This document shows positions 8,151 through 17,359 of a DNA stretch of 64,000 bases, in pieces. Made by a program: the position numbers and the translations under genes. Source of the DNA: an uncultured Bacteroides sp. (GTDB lineage: Bacteria > Bacteroidota > Bacteroidia > Bacteroidales > Bacteroidaceae). Every line of letters begins with the position of its first letter. Within the stretch, counting starts at the first letter, position 1. Below the pieces are notes generated by a model, which saw nothing but the letters and a program-made list of their open reading frames with translations, was not told the origin of the DNA and searched no databases. The stretch covers positions 2,232,001 through 2,296,000 of the forward strand of contig NZ_OY762899.1 in NCBI RefSeq assembly GCF_963666545.1, read 5' to 3'.

Positions 8151-10658
8151 TTAAGCAGAGCAAGTTTCGCACTCTTCCACCTCCAAAGATTTACTACGAA
8201 CATAATAGAGCGTCTTTACTCCTTTCTCCCACGCCCGCAAGTATAGCTTCAACAGCTTCTTGAAAGTATACTCCTGCGTGATGTAGAGGTTTACCGATTG
8301 TGCCTGATCAAGATGTCTTTGACGAATACCTGCGGCATCTATCACCCAACGTTGGTCCATCTGATGTGCCGTTTTATAAAGCCAAAATGTTTTATCATCC
8401 AGTTGAGGAGCCACCCGAGGAACGATACTGCCTTTCTTTTCTTCAAGGAAATACCTGTTCATCACCGGATCCGTACCTGCCGTGGTACCTGCAATGATGG
8501 AGGTGGAACTTGTTGGTGCAATGGCCATTAGGTATCCGTTACGCATTCCACGATCATGTACTTTCTCTGCCAGACCTTTCCACGCTTCGGAAGTGTAGTT
8601 ACGTGAGCTAAAGTAATCTCCGGTATGCCAATCACTCTTTTCAAAGAACGAATAAGCACCTTTCTCAGCAGCCAAATCCGAAGAAGCCTCAATGGCAAAA
8701 TAATTAATACGCTCGTAGAGCTTATCCATAAATTCGAGATGCTTGTCGCTCTCCCAATGGATTCCTTTCTGAGCCAAAAGATGATGGTAGCCACTAGTAC
8801 CTAAGCCAATAGGACGCATTTTCTTATTAGTGATCTCTGCGTAAGGAATAGGATAATAGTTTAGATCAATCACATTATCCAATGCACGAATGACAGTATG
8901 AATTGTATCACGCAACTCATCATCACTGTCGGTATCAATATTTCCCAAGACGAGTGAAGCCAGATTGCATACCACAAAGTCCCCGGCTTTTGTCTCTTCC
9001 ACCACAATCTCGTTACCATCTTCCAGGCGAACAGTCGTTTGTACCTCTTCAATCCCTCTTTGATTTTGCGCAATCTCCGTACAAAGGTTTGAACAATAGA
9101 TCATTCCCCTGTGTTTATTCGGGTTCATGCGATTAACGGTATCTCGGTTAAAGATGAACGGAGTACCCGTCTCCACAGCCGATTTAATGATAAGCCTCAA
9201 CATATCCTTAATCTTTATCGTACGCTTGGAGATGCGATGCTCTGCGATACACTCTTTATATTTTCTGCTCCATTCATCACCATAACAATCTTCCAAAGCA
9301 TAACCTTTGAAAGTCAGAATCTCATGAGGACACATCATGTGCCAGTCACCTTCAATATTGTCACGCACCATCTCCCAAAAGAAGTCAGGAACACAGACGC
9401 CGGGAAAGATATCATGAGCCTTCATCCGATCATCACCGTTATTCGTTCTTAATTGCAAGAACTCAGGCATATCTCGGTGCCAGATATCCAGATAAACAGC
9501 AACCGAACCCTGACGAACGCCCAACTGATCGACAGCTATAGCCGTATCATTGCAAAGCTTTATCCACTTAATAATTCCGCCTGCCACTCCTTTAAAACCG
9601 CGAATATCAGAACCTACCGCACGAACTTTACCAATATAGATGCCCATTCCTCCACCATATTTAGAGATCTGAGCAAAGTTATTGATCGTACGGTATATGC
9701 CGACCAGACTATCAGGCATCACATCTTCAAAGCAACTGGAAAGTTGACTAAGGGGTTTCCGAGCATTACTCATCACCGGAGTAGCCATTGTCACTTTCAA
9801 GAGACTCAGTACATCATAGATTTTTTTTGCCCAATACACCTTCTTCTCTCCCTCAGGCATTGCCAAATGCATGGCAATGCCCATGAACATCTCTTGTGGC
9901 CTTTCCAAACGACGATGAGAATGATCACAGATAAGGTATCGCTTAGTTAACAGGTGCAGACTACTGTAAGTTAATAAAGAATTTCTGGCAGGTTCCATAT
10001 ACGATGCAAGTTCTAAGACTTCAGCCTTAGAGTAGCGCTCCAAGATGTAAGTCCCGTAAAGTCCTTCCGCAGTAAGATACTTCAATTTATCGTAATAAGA
10101 ATTCAGGCTCAACCTGTTCTCTTCTAAACTAATACTGTTTTCCAGCTGTACGTTTAGGAACTTCGAAGCGATGAATTCCCAGTTGGGCCCCTCAGGGGTA
10201 ACCAACTCTACAGCAGCCTTAATTAAGATTTCCAAAGGATCAGTATTCTCTTTGTAGAAAGAACGATACTTGGAGTAGAGCAGATTTAGTTCATAAGCTT
10301 TAGTCGAATAGATTGCTTGTACTTCTTTCAGTAAAGCAATCAAGTTATCGTCGTAAATGCTCGTTTTAAACTGATTAATGACTGCCCTATACTCCGAACG
10401 CTTTTCCCTATATAAGATGTAAGCTTTGGCCACTTGATAATGCCCGCGCTTCATCAAAGCCATTTCCACCAGATCTTGTATTGTTTCAACATCCACACTT
10501 TCGCCCAACTCGACGTGTGTATCAATGTCATCGCAGATAGCTTGAAGTTCCTCTTCAGCCAAGGTTAATTGCAATCCCATAAAAGCCCGACGGATAGCAG
10601 ATTTCACCTTATCGAACGTAAAATCTTCCACCTGACGGCTACGTTTTATTATTTTCAT
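8151..10658 (-). CDS. nrdA: Ribonucleoside-diphosphate reductase class Ia, large (catalytic) subunit
   Basis: An 835-residue R1 protein. The N-terminal 90 or so residues form an ATP-cone allosteric domain (KIIKRSRQVEDFTFDKV). The catalytic barrel carries the NLCTEI cysteine motif and the finger-loop region, and the C-terminus ends CETCSA, giving the mobile redox pair C830/C833 that is re-reduced by thioredoxin. Length and architecture are normal for class Ia. It lies upstream of nrdB in a two-gene operon. A terminator-like hairpin sits about 90 nt upstream at 10748-10784, so nrdAB is probably transcribed from its own promoter in the remaining gap. This is housekeeping and not part of the pectin pathway around it. 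Confidence 0.97.
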   Translation of the reverse strand: MKIIKRSRQVEDFTFDKVKSAIRRAFMGLQLTLAEEELQAICDDIDTHVELGESVDVETIQDLVEMALMKRGHYQVAKAYILYREKRSEYRAVINQFKTSIYDDNLIALLKEVQAIYSTKAYELNLLYSKYRSFYKENTDPLEILIKAAVELVTPEGPNWEFIASKFLNVQLENSISLEENRLSLNSYYDKLKYLTAEGLYGTYILERYSKAEVLELASYMEPARNSLLTYSSLHLLTKRYLICDHSHRRLERPQEMFMGIAMHLAMPEGEKKVYWAKKIYDVLSLLKVTMATPVMSNARKPLSQLSSCFEDVMPDSLVGIYRTINNFAQISKYGGGMGIYIGKVRAVGSDIRGFKGVAGGIIKWIKLCNDTAIAVDQLGVRQGSVAVYLDIWHRDMPEFLQLRTNNGDDRMKAHDIFPGVCVPDFFWEMVRDNIEGDWHMMCPHEILTFKGYALEDCYGDEWSRKYKECIAEHRISKRTIKIKDMLRLIIKSAVETGTPFIFNRDTVNRMNPNKHRGMIYCSNLCTEIAQNQRGIEEVQTTVRLEDGNEIVVEETKAGDFVVCNLASLVLGNIDTDSDDELRDTIHTVIRALDNVIDLNYYPIPYAEITNKKMRPIGLGTSGYHHLLAQKGIHWESDKHLEFMDKLYERINYFAIEASSDLAAEKGAYSFFEKSDWHTGDYFSSRNYTSEAWKGLAEKVHDRGMRNGYLMAIAPTSSTSIIAGTTAGTDPVMNRYFLEEKKGSIVPRVAPQLDDKTFWLYKTAHQMDQRWVIDAAGIRQRHLDQAQSVNLYITQEYTFKKLLKLYLRAWEKGVKTLYYVRSKSLEVEECETCSA

Positions 10659-10747
10659 TTCAACTATATTATTTGTGTGTTATAGAAATCTCATTAGAGA
10701 TTAGAACAAGAAAGACGTATGCTATTGTTTAGGCTATATAAGAACAA

Positions 10748-10784
10748 AATCCCTATTGTTTGTTAAATGCAAACAATAGGGATT
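10748..10784 (-). terminator. Intrinsic terminator after the tandem-SGNH gene
   Basis: A perfect 15-bp stem (AATCCCTATTGTTTG / CAAACAATAGGGATT) with a 7-nt loop, followed on the minus strand by TTGTTCTT. It separates the pectin operon from nrdAB. A regulatory role for nrdA cannot be excluded from sequence alone. Confidence 0.75.
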
Positions 10785-10886
10785 CCGATATTCAATAAAG
10801 ATATTTAGCAAAAACCAAACGAAATCAACCGACGAAAGGAATAATAAAGAAGAACTTTCCTTTGAAGTATTTCAACTTAAACCGAG

Positions 10887-12221
10887 CTAAAAGTCGGCGG
10901 CCTTCTCAATCCATAGCTCCGACATTTTATCGTGTCCGGCGGCTGTAGGGTGAATGCCATCCCAGATCCAATAAGTATCCGGTGCCGCGGGATATTTATA
11001 AAGTAAACCATCAAACAATTGCTGATAATTCAGAAAAGTAGCATGGTAGTCTTGAGCGATCTTCTCCACAATAGTTACAGCCTGCCGCACCAAGCTGTCA
11101 CGCAGTTCAATATCCATCGTCTTACTCATTTTCCCTGTTTTGGCAATAAAAGGAGAGCAAAGCACCAACTTCAAATTAGGATTCTTACTCAATGAGCGAT
11201 CGAGCAAAGCACGGTATCTTTTCTCCCAACCAACAAAGTCAAAAGAAGCTTTTTTGTTTCTCAAAAAGCCACCAATATCATTCGTTCCTATCAGGATGGA
11301 AAGCACATCAGGATTCATATCCAAGGCATCACTTTGCCAACGTTCTTCTAAGTTAGACAGTGTATTACCGCTAATCCCCCGATTGAAGAATTGGTAGTTC
11401 CGATCCGGATAAGTTCCTAAGTAGTGAGCGGCACAGAGATACATATATCCACTGCCGAAGATATGGTTCTGATCCCAAAGATTGCGTTCGGCCGACGTTT
11501 TCTTACCTTTATCGCCACCGCCCCAATTACCGTCAGTGATGGAATCACCAATGAAGAGAACACGTGCGCCTACCTTGTGTCCGGTAATGACCTGATAAAC
11601 CTCCTCAGCCAAAACAGCCGCTCCCTGAGGGTTCGGGTGAATATCATCAGGGAAAAGAGCTTTCAACTCTTTTGTGGGAGCATGAAGATCAATCACCTCT
11701 AGCCCCATCTTCTTTGCTACTTTGTCAATCAGAGGAATCACATCGGCTACTATCACGCTATCATTAATACCCCATTGAATTGAGAACGCCGTGGCCGGAT
11801 AACAAAGATATATTTTAGGCTTGGAGGGCAAAGATTGAAAAGCCTTCACCATCGTCTCCATATCTTTGGGATATTCTTCTTTGTACTTCCAGTTCTGCGG
11901 CTTGGTATCATTGGTACCCAATTTGATGACTACCACATTCGGCAAATAATTCAGAGCATCCTGATACATCGTCTCCTTCATGTAAGGGTAATCTCCTTTA
12001 TTGAGGAGAGTACGGCCACTAAAGCCAAAGTTAGCCACTTCATACCCATCGCCGAGCATGCGCCCCAACACAGATGGATAACTATGATTTGCACGATCTT
12101 CGATGCCTGCGCCAAAAGTTATACTGTTGCCAACACAAGCAACCTTGATCTTTGCCTCTTGTGCCGACAACTGTACAAGGCAAAAGAGTGCTACAAAAAG
12201 AAGAAGAGATAATCGTTTCAT
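10887..12221 (-). CDS. Secreted protein with two tandem SGNH/GDSL esterase domains
   Basis: Signal peptide MKRLSLLLFVALFCLVQLSAQ. Two complete SGNH hydrolase domains follow. The first has block I GNSITFG (about residue 32), the GTND block, and DIHPNPQG for the Asp/His pair. The second has GDSITDG (about 226), GISGNT, GTNDIGG and DGIHPTAAGH. Both domains retain the Ser, Gly, Asn and His blocks, so both look active. Such proteins in pectin or xylan loci usually remove acetyl or other acyl groups from polysaccharide. It is the last gene of the minus-strand array before a strong terminator, 157 nt after the GH2 gene, and has its own promoter-like sequence. Substrate is inferred from context. Confidence 0.85.
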   Translation of the reverse strand: MKRLSLLLFVALFCLVQLSAQEAKIKVACVGNSITFGAGIEDRANHSYPSVLGRMLGDGYEVANFGFSGRTLLNKGDYPYMKETMYQDALNYLPNVVVIKLGTNDTKPQNWKYKEEYPKDMETMVKAFQSLPSKPKIYLCYPATAFSIQWGINDSVIVADVIPLIDKVAKKMGLEVIDLHAPTKELKALFPDDIHPNPQGAAVLAEEVYQVITGHKVGARVLFIGDSITDGNWGGGDKGKKTSAERNLWDQNHIFGSGYMYLCAAHYLGTYPDRNYQFFNRGISGNTLSNLEERWQSDALDMNPDVLSILIGTNDIGGFLRNKKASFDFVGWEKRYRALLDRSLSKNPNLKLVLCSPFIAKTGKMSKTMDIELRDSLVRQAVTIVEKIAQDYHATFLNYQQLFDGLLYKYPAAPDTYWIWDGIHPTAAGHDKMSELWIEKAADF

Positions 12222-12241
12222 GGTATTATGATTTTATCCTG

Positions 12242-12272
12242 CAAAGATATAATTTGTACGTTTACTAACCAA
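12242..12272 (-). promoter_or_regulatory. Promoter for the tandem-SGNH gene
   Basis: On the minus strand TTGG (12272-12269), 19 nt, then TATCTTTG (12249-12242), about 20 nt upstream of the ATG. This fits the Bacteroides -33/-7 pattern and suggests the gene can be transcribed separately from the GH2 gene upstream. Confidence 0.6.
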
Positions 12273-12378
12273 TTCAATAATGATTTTATCGTAAACAAAG
12301 CTATGATGCTATACTACAATGCCTGCTTTACACTAATCAGAAGCATAAAGCAGGCATATATGTATCAATGCAAAACTA

Positions 12379-15300
12379 TCAGTTTAGTGATTCCAGAAAC
12401 TCCACTTCTACAATCCTTAGTTCATTTCCTCTTTTATCGCCATCTTTGGCACGATACAAGTCGAGTTCTTGCGGGGCAGCCAATTCCGTAATCTGTCCAA
12501 AGCCCTCACTCTCTGTAGTACTTCCTTTCAATCGGATTGTTATTTCATCTGCCCGAACTGGTTTCACCTTCATATGCACATAGCCCAAACTCTTTTGGGT
12601 ATCCCCACTCCAAATAAGTTCCTTACCAGCATAAATTTCCAAAGGGTAACTACGCGATCTCCATCCCGTAAGTTTCATGCAAATTTCATCAATCGGTGCC
12701 ATACGAGAGAGTTTATACGTAATCCATGCTGTCGACAAATGCCCATCGTTGCGCCATTCACTCAGTTCATTGTCGTCAAAGCTATTAACCGCATCCTTTT
12801 GATTTGCACCGGCAACAGCAGAAAGCACAGAAACATCCGCCTTCGTATCAACATAAGATGGAGTGGATGGTGTTTCACCACGATCCAAACTACCAAGGAG
12901 TAAATCACTAGGGATAAAACGACTCAAACCATTCCCTATTTCTACCGAAGGTAACTTCGAGGTTAACTTGAGAGTAGAGTTTCCTACTACAGAAGCAAGT
13001 CCTGCTTCTAATGGAAGTGATGTAAATACTAATATATCAGAGGTAAGTCCTTCAGCCTGAGCGGTGAGTGTTATCTTGCCCGCTGTAACTTTAGAGCGAA
13101 TTAAAGCACGATTGATGCCACATTCCACAGGAAGAACTGTAGAAAGAATGTAATTATCAGGCCCTTGAGCAATACCTCCCCGCCATTCAGCCGGACCATC
13201 AAGAGTAAATTTCAGTTTGTCATTAGCAAGTGGGCAACGCATGCCATTAGCATCTACAACCTCTGCCTGAATAAGTACCATATCGGCACCATCTGCATAA
13301 AAACCTTTCGGATTCTGAATGAGGCTTAGCTTGATTCTCTCTGGAGTACCAACAGTAAACTTCGCATCACGACTCACTTCCTTGTCATGTTCATCATAAG
13401 CAACAACTTCTATCTTACCCGCTTCCCAAGCCACATCCTTGAAAGTAAACAGGAATTGAGATTCTTGCTCTCCAAAGCCTTTAGACTTGCCATTTACAAA
13501 AAGTTCAACCTTATTTGCATTAGAGACTACATATACGGGCTTAATCGTTTGTGGCTTGTAGTTCCAATGTCCAATAATAGATGTACGTGGTACTTCCACA
13601 TCAACCCAACCGTCCCACATCACTTGGTTGGCAAAGAAAGCATCCTTAGGTATGCGCATGGCATCAGTCACCCCGCTGCGACGATAATTCTCTTCTCCAC
13701 GGAAATGCGTATTGGTATCCGAAAAGATGATCTTCGCACCACCTGAACTGACCCGTCGCCCTGTGCCGGGGCGCTCAATCCAATAATCGTACCAACGACG
13801 CACACCCTCAATAGCTAAAGCATCCTGATTATGATTATAATCGCTTGCGTCTGCCCCTCTATACAAAGGCCCCGCACCCTCTTTGTGATACGGATAGCTA
13901 TATTCATCCCAGTACTTGCGCAAGCCTTCATCACGAGAATATTCCATCGCCCACATCGGATGGCGGGCACTCTTGTTTATGTAAAGCATCTCACCACCAT
14001 ATTCGGCTATGCGGCTGTCAAGCATCTCACGAGAACCAATAGCCCGTCCGCCACGAGGATCATACGCATCACGAATATTCTTCATTTCTGCCATGTGCTC
14101 TTCACTAATAGACTCATTGCCACATTCATAAAACAAAATACTGGGGTTATTCCTATTATATATAATCGCATCACGCATCACTTCTGTCCTTTGTCTCCAT
14201 TGCTCACCAGCACAATCTTTCTCCGCATCACCCGCCGGCATTGCCTGAATCAGTCCTACACGGTCGCACGACTCCACATCCTGTTTCCAAGGCGTCACAT
14301 GCATCCAGCGAACCAGATTAGCATTACTTTTCACCATCAAACCATTAGAGTAATCACTCAACCAAGGCGGCACAGAGAGTCCCACACCCGGCCATTCATT
14401 GCTCGTACGTTGTGCATATCCTTTCAGTTGAATCACCCTATCATTCAACCAAACCTTTCCTTCGGCAAAGAGAGTCTTCCGAAAGCCGGTTCTTGTGGCA
14501 ACTTCATCCAGCACCTTACCGCTTACGATCAATCGAGTTTTGACCGTATACAGATAACCGTATCCCCAACTCCAGAAATGTAATCCATTCACCTGCGCAG
14601 AAGCTTTCAGCATCTTTGTTTCATTTGGAAAAATCGTTATTTCCTCACCTTTGAATGTCTTCACTAAAGTACCCTCCCTATCAAATACACTCGCTTCATA
14701 AACCACATGAAGAGTTTTCGAGTGTTCATTTCGTATTTGTGACTCTGCATGAATAGTCGCTTGCCGTTCTTTTACTCTCATATCGTCGGCATACACATAC
14801 ACACCCGTTGTTTTGAGATTACTATAAAGAGGTAGCGTTTGATAAAGTTTATCGGTGATGTGCAACCAAACATTCTTGGGTATTCCTCCATAATTCGCAT
14901 TAAAATTCCGATTGCTCCATTGATATTTCGCACCCGTTGCCCTTTCTTTGTATTCCCAGTTATTATCAATCCGCAAAGCAATCACATTCTCTTTTTCCGG
15001 ATTCAAGTACGGAGTTAAGTCGAAACCAACAGCCATCACTCCATTCTCATGAAGCCCGATATGCTTACCGTTCACATAGAAATCAGCGCCCTGCCGCACT
15101 CCTTCAAACTCAACAAAGACCTTCTTATCAGCGCTTCCCTTTGGAAGCCTAAAATGTTTTCGATACCAAACTACCGTATCCGTCAGTTGGTCAATGCTCA
15201 CCTTAAAGGCCTCATCTTCATTGAAAGCTCTGGGAAGAGTTACTTTCTCCCAATTAGCATCTTTAAAGCCGGGTTGTTCGGCTCCGGAAACATCTCCTAT

Positions 15301-15408
15301 TTGGAGTAGCCAAGCCGAATTAAAGTTGTATTTACTACGAACTTCAGTCGCATTTACCAAGAAACTCATTGATAAAAACGCAAGAAAAAGAGCTTTATAT
15401 TTCATCAT
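12379..15408 (-). CDS. GH2 family glycosidase (beta-galactosidase-like) with C-terminal discoidin-like domain
   Basis: A 1009-residue secreted protein (signal peptide MMKYKALFLAFLSMSFLVNA). It has a GH2 jelly-roll sugar-binding domain (about 50-200), an Ig-like domain, and a TIM barrel with the acid/base motif YECGNES (about residue 427). C-terminal Ig/DUF4982-like modules follow (VELFVNGKSKG onward), then an F5/8-type C-like domain at about 860-1000. The usual nucleophile segment (SE[FY]G) is not seen. At the corresponding place the sequence reads KIIFSDTNTHFRGEE, so the nucleophile is unclear. Probable role: trimming beta-linked galactose or uronic acid from RG-I fragments in the periplasm. 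It follows the intact PL11 gene by 46 nt. Confidence 0.85.
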   Translation of the reverse strand: MMKYKALFLAFLSMSFLVNATEVRSKYNFNSAWLLQIGDVSGAEQPGFKDANWEKVTLPRAFNEDEAFKVSIDQLTDTVVWYRKHFRLPKGSADKKVFVEFEGVRQGADFYVNGKHIGLHENGVMAVGFDLTPYLNPEKENVIALRIDNNWEYKERATGAKYQWSNRNFNANYGGIPKNVWLHITDKLYQTLPLYSNLKTTGVYVYADDMRVKERQATIHAESQIRNEHSKTLHVVYEASVFDREGTLVKTFKGEEITIFPNETKMLKASAQVNGLHFWSWGYGYLYTVKTRLIVSGKVLDEVATRTGFRKTLFAEGKVWLNDRVIQLKGYAQRTSNEWPGVGLSVPPWLSDYSNGLMVKSNANLVRWMHVTPWKQDVESCDRVGLIQAMPAGDAEKDCAGEQWRQRTEVMRDAIIYNRNNPSILFYECGNESISEEHMAEMKNIRDAYDPRGGRAIGSREMLDSRIAEYGGEMLYINKSARHPMWAMEYSRDEGLRKYWDEYSYPYHKEGAGPLYRGADASDYNHNQDALAIEGVRRWYDYWIERPGTGRRVSSGGAKIIFSDTNTHFRGEENYRRSGVTDAMRIPKDAFFANQVMWDGWVDVEVPRTSIIGHWNYKPQTIKPVYVVSNANKVELFVNGKSKGFGEQESQFLFTFKDVAWEAGKIEVVAYDEHDKEVSRDAKFTVGTPERIKLSLIQNPKGFYADGADMVLIQAEVVDANGMRCPLANDKLKFTLDGPAEWRGGIAQGPDNYILSTVLPVECGINRALIRSKVTAGKITLTAQAEGLTSDILVFTSLPLEAGLASVVGNSTLKLTSKLPSVEIGNGLSRFIPSDLLLGSLDRGETPSTPSYVDTKADVSVLSAVAGANQKDAVNSFDDNELSEWRNDGHLSTAWITYKLSRMAPIDEICMKLTGWRSRSYPLEIYAGKELIWSGDTQKSLGYVHMKVKPVRADEITIRLKGSTTESEGFGQITELAAPQELDLYRAKDGDKRGNELRIVEVEFLESLN

Positions 15409-15424
15409 GACTTAAATTTAAATA

Positions 15425-15432
15425 CAAAGATA
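15425..15432 (-). promoter_or_regulatory. Probable -7 box (TATCTTTG) for the GH2 gene
   Basis: CAAAGATA on the plus strand reads TATCTTTG on the minus strand, 17 nt before the GH2 start. No clear -33 box was found, so the gene may also be read through from PL11. Confidence 0.4.
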
Positions 15433-15454
15433 GACTATCTGGTTATATAATAGT

Positions 15455-17302
15455 TCAGCGTTTACTAGAATGCGGCGGTTGATTATATCCCACATTCTGC
15501 CAAGCAATAGCCAATCGATATTGCCTGTCACTCATTAAAGTAGATCTCCGATCTTTTGCCGATATAGTAGTTGTATAGATACGCAATTCCGTCTGATCCA
15601 TAGAAGGCCATATAACTTCTTCCCGCCAATCACCCAAGATGTCCCCTGATAAACAAGGATTTGCTTTTGTTCCATTATTCGAAATAACCCCTTCTGCTTT
15701 CAACAACAAATCAGTTTGCTCTGTCTTCCAATTCCACTTACTTATTGAAGTGTGATCCAACAATTCAGCAAGTGAATCTGCATCCCAATAAATAGTAAAA
15801 TTACAAGAATTAGGCTTTTTACTACTTATAAATTGTCCTTTATCACCGCGGCGCAATCCACCGGGACCTCCCCAACACTCTGCACCCTCATATCGTGGGT
15901 CAATATCAGCAGCAACGCCTCTGCCCGCATCCAAGCCTAACCCATCCTGCCAGATGATCTCTCCCGTGGCGCCATCAAACATAGCAACAGCAGGAGTACG
16001 TTGAACGATCGAATCGTTCCCTTCATTCTCATGTACTCCAAAGACTTCCAACCCGGGTCTTGAGGGAATTAAATCGCTAGCGTGCAAAGCATCCCCATGT
16101 CGCAGCCCAGTAGTATAGAGTCCTTTCCCATTATTGTCTACAGTCATTGCTCCGACACAAATCTCATCACAACCATCACCATCAAAATCAGCAACTGTAA
16201 GGCTATGATTCCCCATACCTGAATAAGCTTCCAAACCGGGAGTAGCACTATCAAATGTCCAAAGATTCTTCAACTTACCACTTGTAAAAGTCCACGCAGC
16301 CACTACTGTACGACCATACCATCCTCTCACCATAACAGGAGAAGGTGTTTTCCTATCCAAAAAAGCAACTCCGGCAGTAAATCGATCCGAACGTCCTCCG
16401 GTACTATCATTTCCACCGTTACCTCCAATACCTCCCCAACCATCCAAAGGATAACGGGTTGGAATATATTCTTTCGTATCTAAAACTCTTCCGCTAGTTC
16501 CTTCAAAAACACTCAGATATTCAGGGCCATTGACAATCTTACCATAAGTAGGGCTCTCTTTGTCCCATGTTCTCCAGTCCACCTTCGAATCACCAATTAC
16601 ATGACCGATGCCATCTACCGTACCATCTCCTGTCTTGCAACAAAGTTCAGCGCGTCCATCTCCATCATAATCAAAAACAAGGAAATTAGTAGTAGCGGCT
16701 CCTGAACGAATATTCGGTCCAAGGTCAATACGCCATAACCTCGTCCCATCTAACTTATAAGCATCAAGGTATGTATTACCTGTAAATCCACGTTGAGGCG
16801 GACGTTTGGAATTAGATGGTGTCCATTTCAACACAATTTCATAATTGCCATCTCCATCTAGATCACCTACACTGCAATCATTAGCTGTGTAAACAAACGG
16901 CTCACCTGCAATCTCTCCATCTTCCGGTTTTTGAATAGGAACACGCAAAAAAGGATCTTTAGCTCCTCCTTTCTTACGTTCGAAAAGTCCCACAACACGA
17001 TCGCCTATTTTTAAGATCCAACGATTATTTGCATCGAAATTAACCGTTTCATCTCTAAAATCCGATGTTTGAATAATAGGCCTTTGATTCAATTTTATCT
17101 CCGGGCCACCATCCATACTACGATAAAGATCGAATGCCAGTGTCTGAGAATCATCAACAAACATTCTCCAACTAAAATACATCGCATGTTCTATGGGAAC
17201 ACCGATAAAGCCTCTTGAAAGCTTTTCTCCTCTAAAAGGTTGTGGGAAAGCAAGAATGCTTCCAAAGAGGAGAAATGAAATTATTATGGTTATTTGTTTC
17301 AT
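15455..17302 (-). CDS. PL11 rhamnogalacturonan lyase, intact copy
   Basis: A 615-residue secreted protein with a Sec signal peptide (MKQITIIISFLLFGSILAFPQP) and no lipobox, so probably periplasmic. It begins with the fibronectin-like domain typical of PL11 (SRGFIGVPIEHAMYFSWRMF) and continues with an eight-bladed propeller. The propeller has repeated calcium-binding motifs: DLDGDGNYEIVLKW, DYDGDGRAELCCK and DFDGDGCDEI. These are hallmarks of the YesW/YesX-type RG-I lyases, which cut the rhamnose-galacturonic acid backbone by beta-elimination using calcium. It sits directly downstream of a second, IS-interrupted PL11 gene, which is a lipoprotein. The C-terminus ends ...NQPPHSSKR. Confidence 0.93.
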   Translation of the reverse strand: MKQITIIISFLLFGSILAFPQPFRGEKLSRGFIGVPIEHAMYFSWRMFVDDSQTLAFDLYRSMDGGPEIKLNQRPIIQTSDFRDETVNFDANNRWILKIGDRVVGLFERKKGGAKDPFLRVPIQKPEDGEIAGEPFVYTANDCSVGDLDGDGNYEIVLKWTPSNSKRPPQRGFTGNTYLDAYKLDGTRLWRIDLGPNIRSGAATTNFLVFDYDGDGRAELCCKTGDGTVDGIGHVIGDSKVDWRTWDKESPTYGKIVNGPEYLSVFEGTSGRVLDTKEYIPTRYPLDGWGGIGGNGGNDSTGGRSDRFTAGVAFLDRKTPSPVMVRGWYGRTVVAAWTFTSGKLKNLWTFDSATPGLEAYSGMGNHSLTVADFDGDGCDEICVGAMTVDNNGKGLYTTGLRHGDALHASDLIPSRPGLEVFGVHENEGNDSIVQRTPAVAMFDGATGEIIWQDGLGLDAGRGVAADIDPRYEGAECWGGPGGLRRGDKGQFISSKKPNSCNFTIYWDADSLAELLDHTSISKWNWKTEQTDLLLKAEGVISNNGTKANPCLSGDILGDWREEVIWPSMDQTELRIYTTTISAKDRRSTLMSDRQYRLAIAWQNVGYNQPPHSSKR

Positions 17303-17359
17303 ACTTTAATCGATTATTCATTCAAGCAGCATTTGCTCAAATGCTCTATTCACAACAAA

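Noticed and set aside
10748-10784. NrdR-type regulatory box upstream of nrdA
   Set aside because: The palindrome does not resemble the NrdR box and is followed by a T-rich stretch on the minus strand, so a terminator fits better.
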